Position numbers and translations under genes: made by a program. This document shows positions 21,616-29,768 of a stretch of DNA of 32,507 bases, piece after piece. The DNA is from Alphaproteobacteria bacterium (lineage in GTDB: Bacteria > Pseudomonadota > Alphaproteobacteria > UBA9219): assembly GCA_028691835.1 (NCBI GenBank), contig JAQUYN010000025.1:1-32507 (forward strand), read 5' to 3'. Each line of letters begins with the position of its first letter. Within the stretch, counting starts at the first letter, position 1. The notes beneath the pieces were generated by a model that was not told where the DNA came from, searched no databases, and saw only the letters and a list, made by a program, of their open reading frames with translations.

Positions 21616-23850
21616 ATGTTTGTTTTGCGATTTATTCTTCCGTTACTGCTCGCGCTGACGAGTCTGGCCATTGTTGCGACGCCTCTGGCGGAAGGTCTTG
21701 TGTCTCGATGGTTTCAGCGTGATGTTGAGTTGCGTGCGACACTTATTTTCCAGTCTGTTGAATATTCGTTGACAGATTTGTGGAATCAAGGGAAGCGCTT
21801 GGAATCCTATAAAAAGTTGTTTGATAATATAGCTCGTGATGAACGGGTCCTTGCTGTTGGCATTTGCTCGGCAGAAGGTAAGCTTGTCACAAAAAGCGCG
21901 CAATGGCCGACAAACTTTGCTTGTCCGGCCTCTTTGTTGACCCCAGAGCCAATGTTTGTCGTTCAGAATTTAGATAAAGGTGCGCTGTTGTCAGGAAGCT
22001 TCCAGCTTCCCGTTGAGGATACGTTGAAGCCACGTTTTATTGTTTTGCATGATTTAAGCTTTGCCCTTCAACGTGAAAGTGAAACGCAATACTATTTGAT
22101 TGGATTCTTGATCATTGTTTCTTGTGTCGCCGCATTCGTGACATTGTTGACGGCGCGGATTACGATGCGGAGTTGGATCGGTAAGCTGCGCCTGACTTTT
22201 AGTGATCCGAAGGCGCGTTGGTCCCAGCAGCGCTTGCCGCGCGAGTTTGTTCCAATCGTCCGCGAAGTGCGGCAAATGCTTCGAGATATTAAACCTGGCG
22301 CGTATCCTTTGGAAAATATCAAGGTCGATTGGACGCCCCAAGCTCTTCATCGTTTGTTGAAACAAGAATTGCCGGATTCAGAAGTTATTGTTGTTTCAAA
22401 TCGTGAGCCATATATTCATAATCTTGTTGACGGCAAAGCTGTTTTACAACGTCCGGCAAGTGGTGTCGTTACGGCTTTGGAGCCGATCACACGGGCTTGC
22501 AAAGGGACATGGATTGCCCATGGCAGCGGATCGGCAGATCGACAGGTTGTGGATGAGAATGATCGTATTGCCGTTCCTCCCGATCATCCCGAATATGCTT
22601 TGCGTCGCGTTTGGCTGACACCGGAGGAGGAAGAAGGATATTATTACGGTTTGTCTAATGAAGGGCTTTGGCCTCTTTGTCACATTACCTTTGTTCGACC
22701 GACTTTCCGCGAGAGCGATTGGTTGGCCTATAAAGCTGCGAACCGGAAGTTTGCTGAAGCCGTGGTACAAGAAGCCAAGACAAAAAATCCGATTGTTCTT
22801 GTGCAGGATTACCATTTTGCTCTTCTTCCCAAATATGTGCGTGAGTTGTTGCCTGACGCGACAATTATCACTTTTTGGCATATTCCTTGGCCAAACCCTG
22901 AAGTCTTTAGCATTTGTCCTTGGCGTGAAGAGATTTTACAGGGGCTTTTAGGAAGTTCTGTGCTTGGTTTTCACACGCAATTTCATTGTCAAAACTTCAT
23001 GGACTCGGTTGATCGATTCCTTGAAAGTCACATCAATCGTGATCAGTCGATTATTACGGTGGGTGGAAACGCAACATTAATCCGTCCTTACCCTATATCA
23101 ATCGCTTGGCCCCCAGAGGGGCTGGCTGATGTTGCTGCGGCAGACGTTTGCCGCCAAGCTGTGTGTCAACGTTTTGCCCTTGATAAGGAGATCCGTATCG
23201 GTGTCGGCATTGAACGTTTTGACTATACAAAGGGGATTATTGATCGTTTTCTCGCTATTCGTGAATTCTTGATCGACTATCCGGAATGGCGAGGAAAGTT
23301 TACGTTTATACAAGCGGCGGCCCCGACGCGGAGTCAGTTGTCTTCTTATCAGACGATTCAAAAAGAAACGTATGAGGTTGCAGCTGCAATTAATTCTGAA
23401 TTCGGAAATGAACATTATAAACCCATTATTCTTTTGGGCCGCCATCATGAACCTCAGGAGGTTTTCGAGCTTTTTCGTGCGGCAGATTTTTGTGTTGTCA
23501 GCAGCCTTCATGACGGCATGAATCTTGTTGCCAAGGAGTTTGCGGCTACGCGGGAAGATGAGCGCGGCGTCTTGATTCTCAGCACCTTTGCTGGCGCATC
23601 TAAGGAGCTTTTGGAAGCCCTGCTTGTTAATCCATATGATGCCAAGGGAATGGCAACGGCCATGCATCGTGCCTTGATGATGCCACCAGAAGAACAGACG
23701 GATCGTATGCGGTTGTTGCGTGAAATGATCCGTGACAATAACGTCTATTATTGGGCCGCGCATATTCTCATGGATGCTGCACAATTACGTAAACGCGCCA
23801 ATCTTGAATCTTTTATTTCTGAAACATCCGAACAGAAAGATGCTTTGTAA
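21616..23850 (+). CDS. otsA: Trehalose-6-phosphate synthase (GT20) fused to a membrane sensor-like region
   Basis: 744 residues from the ATG at 21616 (AGGAAG five bases upstream). Residues 4-24 and 159-180 are transmembrane. Between them an extracytoplasmic part of about 130 residues has the pattern LFDNIARDERVLAVGICSAE, then GKLVTKS, like a PAS/Cache sensor. A linker (180-250) precedes the GT20 domain: VIVVSNREPY, PASGVVTALEPI, VLVQDYHFALLP, FWHIPWPNPEVF, GIERFDYTKGI and SLHDGMNLVAKEF, with donor- and acceptor-site motifs intact. The enzyme makes trehalose-6-phosphate from a nucleotide-activated glucose and glucose-6-phosphate. Typical OtsA has about 470 residues and no membrane part. The related glucosylglycerol-phosphate synthase cannot be excluded, but the adjoining otsB supports trehalose. 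Membrane sensing of osmotic state is inference. Confidence 0.88.
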   Translation: MFVLRFILPLLLALTSLAIVATPLAEGLVSRWFQRDVELRATLIFQSVEYSLTDLWNQGKRLESYKKLFDNIARDERVLAVGICSAEGKLVTKSAQWPTNFACPASLLTPEPMFVVQNLDKGALLSGSFQLPVEDTLKPRFIVLHDLSFALQRESETQYYLIGFLIIVSCVAAFVTLLTARITMRSWIGKLRLTFSDPKARWSQQRLPREFVPIVREVRQMLRDIKPGAYPLENIKVDWTPQALHRLLKQELPDSEVIVVSNREPYIHNLVDGKAVLQRPASGVVTALEPITRACKGTWIAHGSGSADRQVVDENDRIAVPPDHPEYALRRVWLTPEEEEGYYYGLSNEGLWPLCHITFVRPTFRESDWLAYKAANRKFAEAVVQEAKTKNPIVLVQDYHFALLPKYVRELLPDATIITFWHIPWPNPEVFSICPWREEILQGLLGSSVLGFHTQFHCQNFMDSVDRFLESHINRDQSIITVGGNATLIRPYPISIAWPPEGLADVAAADVCRQAVCQRFALDKEIRIGVGIERFDYTKGIIDRFLAIREFLIDYPEWRGKFTFIQAAAPTRSQLSSYQTIQKETYEVAAAINSEFGNEHYKPIILLGRHHEPQEVFELFRAADFCVVSSLHDGMNLVAKEFAATREDERGVLILSTFAGASKELLEALLVNPYDAKGMATAMHRALMMPPEEQTDRMRLLREMIRDNNVYYWAAHILMDAAQLRKRANLESFISETSEQKDAL

Positions 23851-24579
23851 ATGTGGTTGCGTTTTAATCCCGCAAGGGATGCCCTGTTTCTTGATATTGA
23901 TGGGACGTTACTTGATATTGCCCCCACGGCGCGTGAGGTTGTCGTTTCACATCAACTGATCAAAGATCTCGGATGTTTACACGATAAACTTGGCGGCGCT
24001 TTGGCTTTTATCAGCGGTCGCACAATTGAAGATATTGACGGGCTTTTTGCGCCATTACGATTGCCCTGTTCGGGTGTGCATGGCGCGGAATGGCGACTGT
24101 CTTCGCGTGGACCCATAAAAAATATTGCGCCTTTATCCGAAGATTTTCGAAATAAGATCATCGATGCGTTTGCAAAAATGAAAGGCGTCCGCGTGGAAGA
24201 CAAGGCTTTCACGCTTGCTGTGCACTTTCGGCAATCGCCAGAGTTTGCGGAGAAAATTGAGAAAACATTATCCTCAATTATTGAAAAAGCGGACAAGGAT
24301 CTTTTGCTTGTCCCAGGTCGCAAGGTTTTTGAAGTTTCGCAAAGTTCGCATGATAAAGGCCAAGCTCTTGAGCGTTTGATGTCCGTGCCTCCCTTTAAAG
24401 GACGCCGCCCCGTTTTTCTCGGCGATGATGTTACGGATTTGTCGGCCATTGGTGCTTGTTTGAAAAGGGGCGGCATTGCGGCACGTGTCGGCCAAGGCAA
24501 CAAGACTCCTCAGAATGCATTTGCAGATCCTGATGCCGTTCGGACTTGGATTAAAACAATGATGATTGAACTCGCGTGA
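23851..24579 (+). CDS. otsB: Trehalose-6-phosphate phosphatase
   Basis: A 242-residue HAD-superfamily protein of the OtsB type. Motif I is LDIDGTLLD (D15, D17), motif II includes SGR (55-57), then GVHGAEWR, and K169 in DKG with GDDVTD (191-196) completes the metal site. It dephosphorylates trehalose-6-phosphate to trehalose. The ATG follows the synthase stop directly (TAAATG), so the pair forms a translationally coupled operon. Length is normal for the bacterial family (about 240-270). The C-terminus ends in a helix (DAVRTWIKTMMIELA). Confidence 0.93.
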   Translation: MWLRFNPARDALFLDIDGTLLDIAPTAREVVVSHQLIKDLGCLHDKLGGALAFISGRTIEDIDGLFAPLRLPCSGVHGAEWRLSSRGPIKNIAPLSEDFRNKIIDAFAKMKGVRVEDKAFTLAVHFRQSPEFAEKIEKTLSSIIEKADKDLLLVPGRKVFEVSQSSHDKGQALERLMSVPPFKGRRPVFLGDDVTDLSAIGACLKRGGIAARVGQGNKTPQNAFADPDAVRTWIKTMMIELA

Positions 24580-24634
24580 TTTTCGATCAAGTTGACGCAT
24601 AGTTGACTGCAGGCAGCCGCTCTCTTTCTTTACC

Positions 24635-24690
24635 GAGCAGATTCACGTGAGTGCTTGGCGCAAAAGGTGCCAGCTTTATCACGATCTGCT
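24635..24690. repeat. 56-bp palindromic repeat, copy C
   Basis: It begins GAGCAGATTCACGTGAG and ends TTTATCACGATCTGCT like copies A and B, but the inner stem differs: GCTTGGCGC-AAAA-GGTGCCAGC. Keeping the ends and the ability to pair while changing the stem sequence points to a structured element. It sits between the convergent otsB and histidine kinase genes, with nothing else in the 185 bases. Confidence 0.8.
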
Positions 24691-24764
24691 TTAGACGAAT
24701 GCGAAGAAACTCGTCTTCTGTTGGGTCTGATGAACAGGCACGGGGCAAGGTATCTGCTTGTTAT

Positions 24765-26534
24765 TTAAGTTTTTGGCGTGTCCAGAATATAGGGAATATC
24801 GATGGCAATGATGGTTCCTTGTCCTGCGACAGAGGATACCTTTAATGTGCCGCCTATCGCCTTGACCTGCGCCACAACGGTTCCCATGCCGATGCCCCGC
24901 CCAGAATATAGACTGACTTGATCGCGAGAACTGACAGCATGGGTTAACATATCCTCAAGAATTTCTTGATCGTTTCGCTTGTTCCAATCAATATCATGAT
25001 ATTTGACGGTCAGTTTTTTTCGCAGTTTTGCCGTATCCACACCTGCGCCATCATCGGAAATCGTCACAACGAGTCGGTTCATGTTGATCTTCATTCCGAT
25101 GGAAATTTGTGCGGCGGGGGCTTTACCTTTTGCCTGCCGATCATCAGGCCGTTCAATACCATGGTCGATTGTGTTGCGGAAAAGATGAATAAACGAATCC
25201 AGCAAATCTCGATAAAAATCGACAATGACAGGAATGTCTTCATCAACAAAGAGGATCGGTTTGACCTTTTTGTTAAAACGTCCGGCTAAATCGGCAAGAA
25301 CAGTGTCATATCGTTTTAGATAGGTGCGAAGGGATTCGGCGCAAACATTGCGAAGGTAAAGTTCACGAAGTTCGTTTTGCCCCTTTTGCGCGAGTACGTC
25401 AGAAAAGGCGTAAAGCACTTTTTTGTCAAAATTACGTTCCGCCTCAATTCTGGTGATATCCATTCCTAACAGATCATGTAAATAAGCGGATAAAAAGGTG
25501 ACTTCCTGCGCAATTCTGTCCCGTATTTCATAAGCTGAAGCCAAAGAAGGATTGGTTTTATCGGAAAAAGAAAAAGAGGGCAGCGTCTCAAAAGGCTCCA
25601 ACGTAGTTTCTAAATCGTGTAGATCCTGCGCAATTTTGTTGAGCTTAAAGATCCCAGCATCCCCCTTCATCGTGTGAATTTCACGTCGCAGGTTTTCCAG
25701 ATTTACTTGCGGCCCTTGCCCGCGCAACGTTGTCAGTAATTCGTTGAGGCGGCGTATATGTGATCCAAAAAAAGCGCGATCACGAAAAATCTGTTCTAAT
25801 GATTCAAATAAGGCCCGCCGCTCTTCGGCGCTTTCCTGTTGGTGTACCTGTTCGGTAACATCCGTTGCGATCAAGATTATGCGGTCTAGCGCTCCATTCG
25901 GCAGCCTGTCGGGTTTATAGGTCAGCTTGATAATCGAGCCAGAGGAATGATAGTAAACCTTCGGCACAAAGCGCATGATCTCATAAAAAGACATGGCATG
26001 CGTCTGATTGAAAACCAGTTTTAACGCTGACTGCATCGTTGCCTTCTGTTTGGGGTCAAGGCGAAGAATTTCTGAAATCTGTTTACCTGTAGGTTCGATC
26101 TCAAGCAGCGCCTCACATGCCTTGGAATAGGTCGGCAAGCACAAGCCCGCACGATCAAGCATCATATAGCCGTGGCCAAGCGCGTTGATTAAAAGGCGAA
26201 TGGTACGGTTTGCGGTGGCCAATGCGTTGGCATCCGCGTTGTCGCCCTTTTTTTCTGTTGCTAAAGCATCCAAAATCGCCTGACCACGAGCCATTTGGTA
26301 TGGGTACATATCATCGGGCGCTTTAAGCTTCCAGATGGATTGAAGAATATAACGCGCACAGGATGGGTAATTGCTGCGACAAAATTGATCCTTTGTCGCT
26401 TCGGCTGTTTCCGGCATATTGGCCATCTTGTCGTTAAAAAAGATGCATCCCGGATAACGTTCACATAAAGGGGGTCTTGCGGAACAGGCAGAACACTGGC
26501 CGTGCGGGGGCTTTTGTTTTGGATCATCGGCCAT
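24765..26534 (-). CDS. CheA-like Hpt/HATPase histidine kinase with N-terminal cysteine cluster
   Basis: 589 residues; AGGAG eight bases before the ATG. Residues 14-59 hold six cysteines (C14, C17, C24, C30, C52, C59), a possible metal or Fe-S site. Residues 110-230 are PAS-like and end in ATDVTEQ, a common PAS boundary. A helical stretch contains the Hpt site H287 in LRREIHTMKGDAG. The ATPase domain follows, with an N box (HLFRNTIDHGIE, N454), G1 (DDGAGVD) and G2 (GRGIGMG). Unlike CheA there is no CheW-like regulatory domain at the end. It would phosphorylate the neighbouring CheY-like protein; with CheX it forms a three-gene unit. The signal is unknown; the Cys cluster suggests redox or metal. 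Confidence 0.88.
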   Translation of the reverse strand: MADDPKQKPPHGQCSACSARPPLCERYPGCIFFNDKMANMPETAEATKDQFCRSNYPSCARYILQSIWKLKAPDDMYPYQMARGQAILDALATEKKGDNADANALATANRTIRLLINALGHGYMMLDRAGLCLPTYSKACEALLEIEPTGKQISEILRLDPKQKATMQSALKLVFNQTHAMSFYEIMRFVPKVYYHSSGSIIKLTYKPDRLPNGALDRIILIATDVTEQVHQQESAEERRALFESLEQIFRDRAFFGSHIRRLNELLTTLRGQGPQVNLENLRREIHTMKGDAGIFKLNKIAQDLHDLETTLEPFETLPSFSFSDKTNPSLASAYEIRDRIAQEVTFLSAYLHDLLGMDITRIEAERNFDKKVLYAFSDVLAQKGQNELRELYLRNVCAESLRTYLKRYDTVLADLAGRFNKKVKPILFVDEDIPVIVDFYRDLLDSFIHLFRNTIDHGIERPDDRQAKGKAPAAQISIGMKINMNRLVVTISDDGAGVDTAKLRKKLTVKYHDIDWNKRNDQEILEDMLTHAVSSRDQVSLYSGRGIGMGTVVAQVKAIGGTLKVSSVAGQGTIIAIDIPYILDTPKT

Positions 26535-26614
26535 TTTACTTCTCCTGAATAAAGATAGAGCCTTTTCCGGTTAGGTTGGCGCTTATAGGGCGGGCCGATT
26601 TAACTGTGACTTGT

Positions 26615-27109
26615 CTAATGATATTGGGCAATCGCAATCCAGCATTCCTGTCCGTCTGCCAAGAAATCAATGCGCAGTTTCTCCGACTGAACAAAGCCTG
26701 TCTCGTTCATATCCTGTTCATGGATCAGCTGGGGAATGCCCATCGTTAATCCGTAGCCGTTGCCGTTGACCGATGTTTTGAAAAGCCCATAGATCATATT
26801 TGTGATTTCGCCAGCGGCGTCATCGATCATTGCCAGATCTTTCTGCTCATCTGGAAGATTAAGTACTTTTAATAGAAGGGGGCGTTTGAACGCGGCGATA
26901 AAGGCGCCAAACGGGACTCCATTGTCGGTTAGCTGGATTTGTGCAGCATGTCTGGCCTGCAGACCCAAATCGACATGGCGACCAATGTTGCATAAATCGA
27001 CGCATGTCGGCAGTTGAAAGGCCGAAACAAACGTCGTGTCGATGGCTGTTTGGATTGAAGCCGCTATGCAGTCGTTCAAGTCGAGAAAGCGAGGTTCAAC
27101 CATCCCCAT
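26615..27109 (-). CDS. cheX: CheX-like chemotaxis phosphatase
   Basis: A 164-residue protein. The CheX/CheC signature E..N is present as E101 and N104 in DDAAGEITNMIYGLFKTSV, and the N-terminal CIAASIQTAIDTTF helix also fits. CheX removes the phosphate from CheY-type regulators. It overlaps the CheY-like gene by 14 bases and is followed after 80 bases by the kinase, so the operon encodes a phosphorylation and dephosphorylation cycle. Only one E..N motif is present, as in CheX rather than CheC. An alternative start at 27103 exists. Confidence 0.85.
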   Translation of the reverse strand: MGMVEPRFLDLNDCIAASIQTAIDTTFVSAFQLPTCVDLCNIGRHVDLGLQARHAAQIQLTDNGVPFGAFIAAFKRPLLLKVLNLPDEQKDLAMIDDAAGEITNMIYGLFKTSVNGNGYGLTMGIPQLIHEQDMNETGFVQSEKLRIDFLADGQECWIAIAQYH

Positions 27110-27524
27110 CCAGCTCCGGCAACCCGTTTTTCCATCCTATGATGTCATTTATTTTGTGAATAAGAAGTTCTGGTTGGAAAGGTTTGGGGATGTAGGCTGT
27201 CGCCCCTTCCTCAATGGCTTTCAGAATGTTGGCGTCTTCGGATTCAGAGGAAACCATGACGATCATCATATCCTTTAGTCGCTCGTCTTTTCGGCAGGTG
27301 AGAAGAACGTCAAAACCGTTCATTTCCGGCATAGCCCAATCAAGGAAAACGATGTCATAAGGATGACCTTCGTCCGCTTTCTTACGGATTTTCTCGAGCC
27401 CCTCGCTTCCGTCTGCGGCCTCATGTGGCGTGGATGCGCCCAATCCTGTGACGACGCTTGCGATTGCACGTCGGGCAAAAGCATGATCATCGACAATTAA
27501 AAATGTTGTCTGACTTAAATCCAC
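27096..27524 (-). CDS. CheY-like single-domain response regulator
   Basis: 142 residues; start GTG at 27524 with GAGGG just upstream. The receiver fold is complete: D12-D13, phospho-acceptor D62 in FLDWAMPEMNG, S92-S93, Y111 and K114 in YIPKPF. No output domain. It is the first gene of the CheY-CheX-kinase operon and likely carries the signal to a partner elsewhere, for example a flagellar switch or another response protein. The sequence between it and the next gene (27525-27640) is AT-rich and probably holds the operon promoter, though I see no clear boxes. Confidence 0.92.
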   Translation of the reverse strand: MDLSQTTFLIVDDHAFARRAIASVVTGLGASTPHEAADGSEGLEKIRKKADEGHPYDIVFLDWAMPEMNGFDVLLTCRKDERLKDMMIVMVSSESEDANILKAIEEGATAYIPKPFQPELLIHKINDIIGWKNGLPELDGDG

Positions 27525-27640
27525 GACACCCTCTTTTGTCTTTAAAAGCAGATAAAAACCCTAATAAGTAAGGTATCGTAACATCCATACGTTAATATTT
27601 GATTAGATTGAGAAACAGGGGAAATGCGGTGTTCTGTGGA

Positions 27641-29611
27641 TTATCCAACCTGTTTCCATTTGCCAGCGGGAGAAGCGAGGATCATTTCTTCTTCGGCATA
27701 GAGAAGGGCTTCCAATTCTTCTTCCGTGAGGTTTGCATAATCAGGGATCGAAAAATCGTCCATGGCTTCGACGGGCCGTTGTTTTTTGTCGGAGTCAATC
27801 TGGCCCTTTGCAAAAGCTTTAAGTTGCGAGAGGCGTTCGATAATGGGGGTCTTCAGGTTTAGTGTTGAAACAGCCTTGATGGCGGCCTGAGCCGCACGTT
27901 CAACATGCTGAGCTGTGCGTTGCGTTTTGCTCTTCATCGTCGTGTTTGTTGCTGGCTTTGTGCGGCGAAGATTTGGCACCTGTTCTGTCCCGGATTTTTC
28001 GTGGGGGGGAGGTGTCTGCTTTGCTGGGTGCGTTGTATCAGAGACAATTTCTGATTTTGCTTTGGATAAGCTTGCGTGAACGGTTTCTCTAGATGAGATC
28101 GTATGGGCCTTCATGTCCTGTTCGCCAGTCGATGAGCTGAGGTTTCCTTCTTGTCCGCCTGACGGGGATGGCGGATTCGGCGTTAAGGAAAGCGATAAGG
28201 GGTGTTGATTGCTGGGGCCCTTGAGTGCAGCGCGAGAAGAGATCACTTTGCTCGGTGGGGTGATTTTGCCGTTTTTTTCAATTTTACTTAGACGGGGGAT
28301 GACTTCTTCAATGTGGCGGACAAGGGCTTCTAAGGCTTGCTGCTTGGAAGTGCCTTCGCTTCGCGGCTCTATCGTGTTGTAGTATGAGGCATAGTCGCTG
28401 GCCATTCCATAGATTGAGGCAATTTGTCGAGACAGCTCGGCGCCTAAGAATCCCAACTTGCCGATGTAAGCCTGAAATACGATGATGCGAATACGTGGCC
28501 ACGTTGTGTTTTCGCTGGTTTCTTCTTGCGCGATCTTTGACAGACGTGCCTGACACACAGACCGCGCCGCCATAAGTTCACCATGCAAAGCTGCGGCGAT
28601 GGACTTTATATCCTCTTGCTTTTGACGGAATTTATTCCATGTAAAAGTGCCTGATAAGACGAGCGTTGTTCCAAGCAATAAAAGGCCAGACAACAACAGC
28701 TGATAGCGTTCGATCAAACCATGCGTGTCAGCGGGTGGCGCTGGTGTGGCGTCCGGTTGGGGCGTCATCAACATGGCCTGAATATCATCTGCCGTGGTGG
28801 CCGATTCAAGATGAACACTTAAGTCGGGGTTAAGTTGAGGCAGGGGCGGCATGGCAGCCTTATCTCCTGCGCTGAGCTTGACGACTAAAGGGTGTTGATT
28901 GGTTTCGTCCTGCGCCAGACCTGCGGTTTGAGAAGGTGCGGGCGTTGTTTTGGCAAGTTCAGCCTTGGCAAGCTCGACTTCTTGTTTCGCCTGTTCAGCT
29001 TCTTGCTTGGCTTTCTGCGCTTCTGCCTTGGCTTTCTCGGCCTTTGTCATTACAGCGCGGATGCTAGATTCAGAAGCAGCCGAAGGAAGGGACGTTGACC
29101 AAAGGCCCAATTTCTGACTCTCTGCCGCCATTTCAGCTGCCTGATAGGGCGTGTCATAAGGCGTACCATGCAGCGATCCACGAGCGCAGGCAGCAAGGCC
29201 GCGCCGTAAAAGCTCAAGGCCGAAATCAGCTTGGGCCGCGTTGTGGCAAAGCGCGAGATAGTGTCCATCGCGTGTGCGATCTTTGATCTGGCAGGTGACG
29301 GTGCCTTGCGCCAAAGAATCGAGGACAGCGCGAGCCTGAGGACCGAACGATGCGCCCACCTGCGGGGGCACGACGCCAAAGAGTCGGATCTCCGTGTTGT
29401 TGATGCGCAGGCGTTCTGTGTCCACAATGGTGGCCGGCCCCCGTAAGAGGGTTGAGGGGCTAAGGGGAGTCGTTTTCCCAGACAAGATTTCTTTGCTGAC
29501 AGGCGTGCGAGGTGATTTCCGTGGCGTAGGGGCAAGTTGCGCATGTGCTGTTCCCATGCAAAGGAAGAGCAAGGCGCTTGTCAGATACAAAGAATTGCGT
29601 AGATTGATCAT
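27641..29611 (-). CDS. Membrane protein with degraded staphylococcal-nuclease domain
   Basis: 656 residues from M at 29611, which begins a good signal peptide (MINLRNSLYLTSALLFLCMG, cleavage after TAHA); an ATG at 29644 would lengthen the n-region. Residues 58-172 are an SNase/TNase fold (TEIRLFGVVPPQ, QAADFGLELLRRG-type helix, YQAAEMAAESQKLGLW). The catalytic residues are changed: DGD became DTE, the Asp and Glu of VDAPE became VVPPQ, and the later Arg is DGHYL. It is therefore unlikely to cut nucleic acid. Residues 188-222 are a Lys/Ala/Glu coiled coil, 303-322 a transmembrane helix, and 325-656 a cytoplasmic tail with Pro/Ser/Thr-rich linker (450-560) and an acidic end. Function unknown; perhaps a structural or binding protein at the envelope. 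Confidence 0.8.
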   Translation of the reverse strand: MINLRNSLYLTSALLFLCMGTAHAQLAPTPRKSPRTPVSKEILSGKTTPLSPSTLLRGPATIVDTERLRINNTEIRLFGVVPPQVGASFGPQARAVLDSLAQGTVTCQIKDRTRDGHYLALCHNAAQADFGLELLRRGLAACARGSLHGTPYDTPYQAAEMAAESQKLGLWSTSLPSAASESSIRAVMTKAEKAKAEAQKAKQEAEQAKQEVELAKAELAKTTPAPSQTAGLAQDETNQHPLVVKLSAGDKAAMPPLPQLNPDLSVHLESATTADDIQAMLMTPQPDATPAPPADTHGLIERYQLLLSGLLLLGTTLVLSGTFTWNKFRQKQEDIKSIAAALHGELMAARSVCQARLSKIAQEETSENTTWPRIRIIVFQAYIGKLGFLGAELSRQIASIYGMASDYASYYNTIEPRSEGTSKQQALEALVRHIEEVIPRLSKIEKNGKITPPSKVISSRAALKGPSNQHPLSLSLTPNPPSPSGGQEGNLSSSTGEQDMKAHTISSRETVHASLSKAKSEIVSDTTHPAKQTPPPHEKSGTEQVPNLRRTKPATNTTMKSKTQRTAQHVERAAQAAIKAVSTLNLKTPIIERLSQLKAFAKGQIDSDKKQRPVEAMDDFSIPDYANLTEEELEALLYAEEEMILASPAGKWKQVG

Positions 29612-29768
29612 AGGTGAAACTAGCCCCAATTGCTTTACACGCATACAGCCATTCTTTTTACATCAGCTTTGCTCTCGCTGAAAGCACGATTTTTAACCCT
29701 TTGTTTTGTTGAGTATCTGGTAAAAATCGTCCATATCTGCCGTATCACGACGAAGAAAAGGATGCCCT

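Noticed and set aside
23098-23784. 228-codon minus-strand frame inside the trehalose synthase gene
   Set aside because: Antisense to a well-conserved GT20 domain; no start signal or motif.
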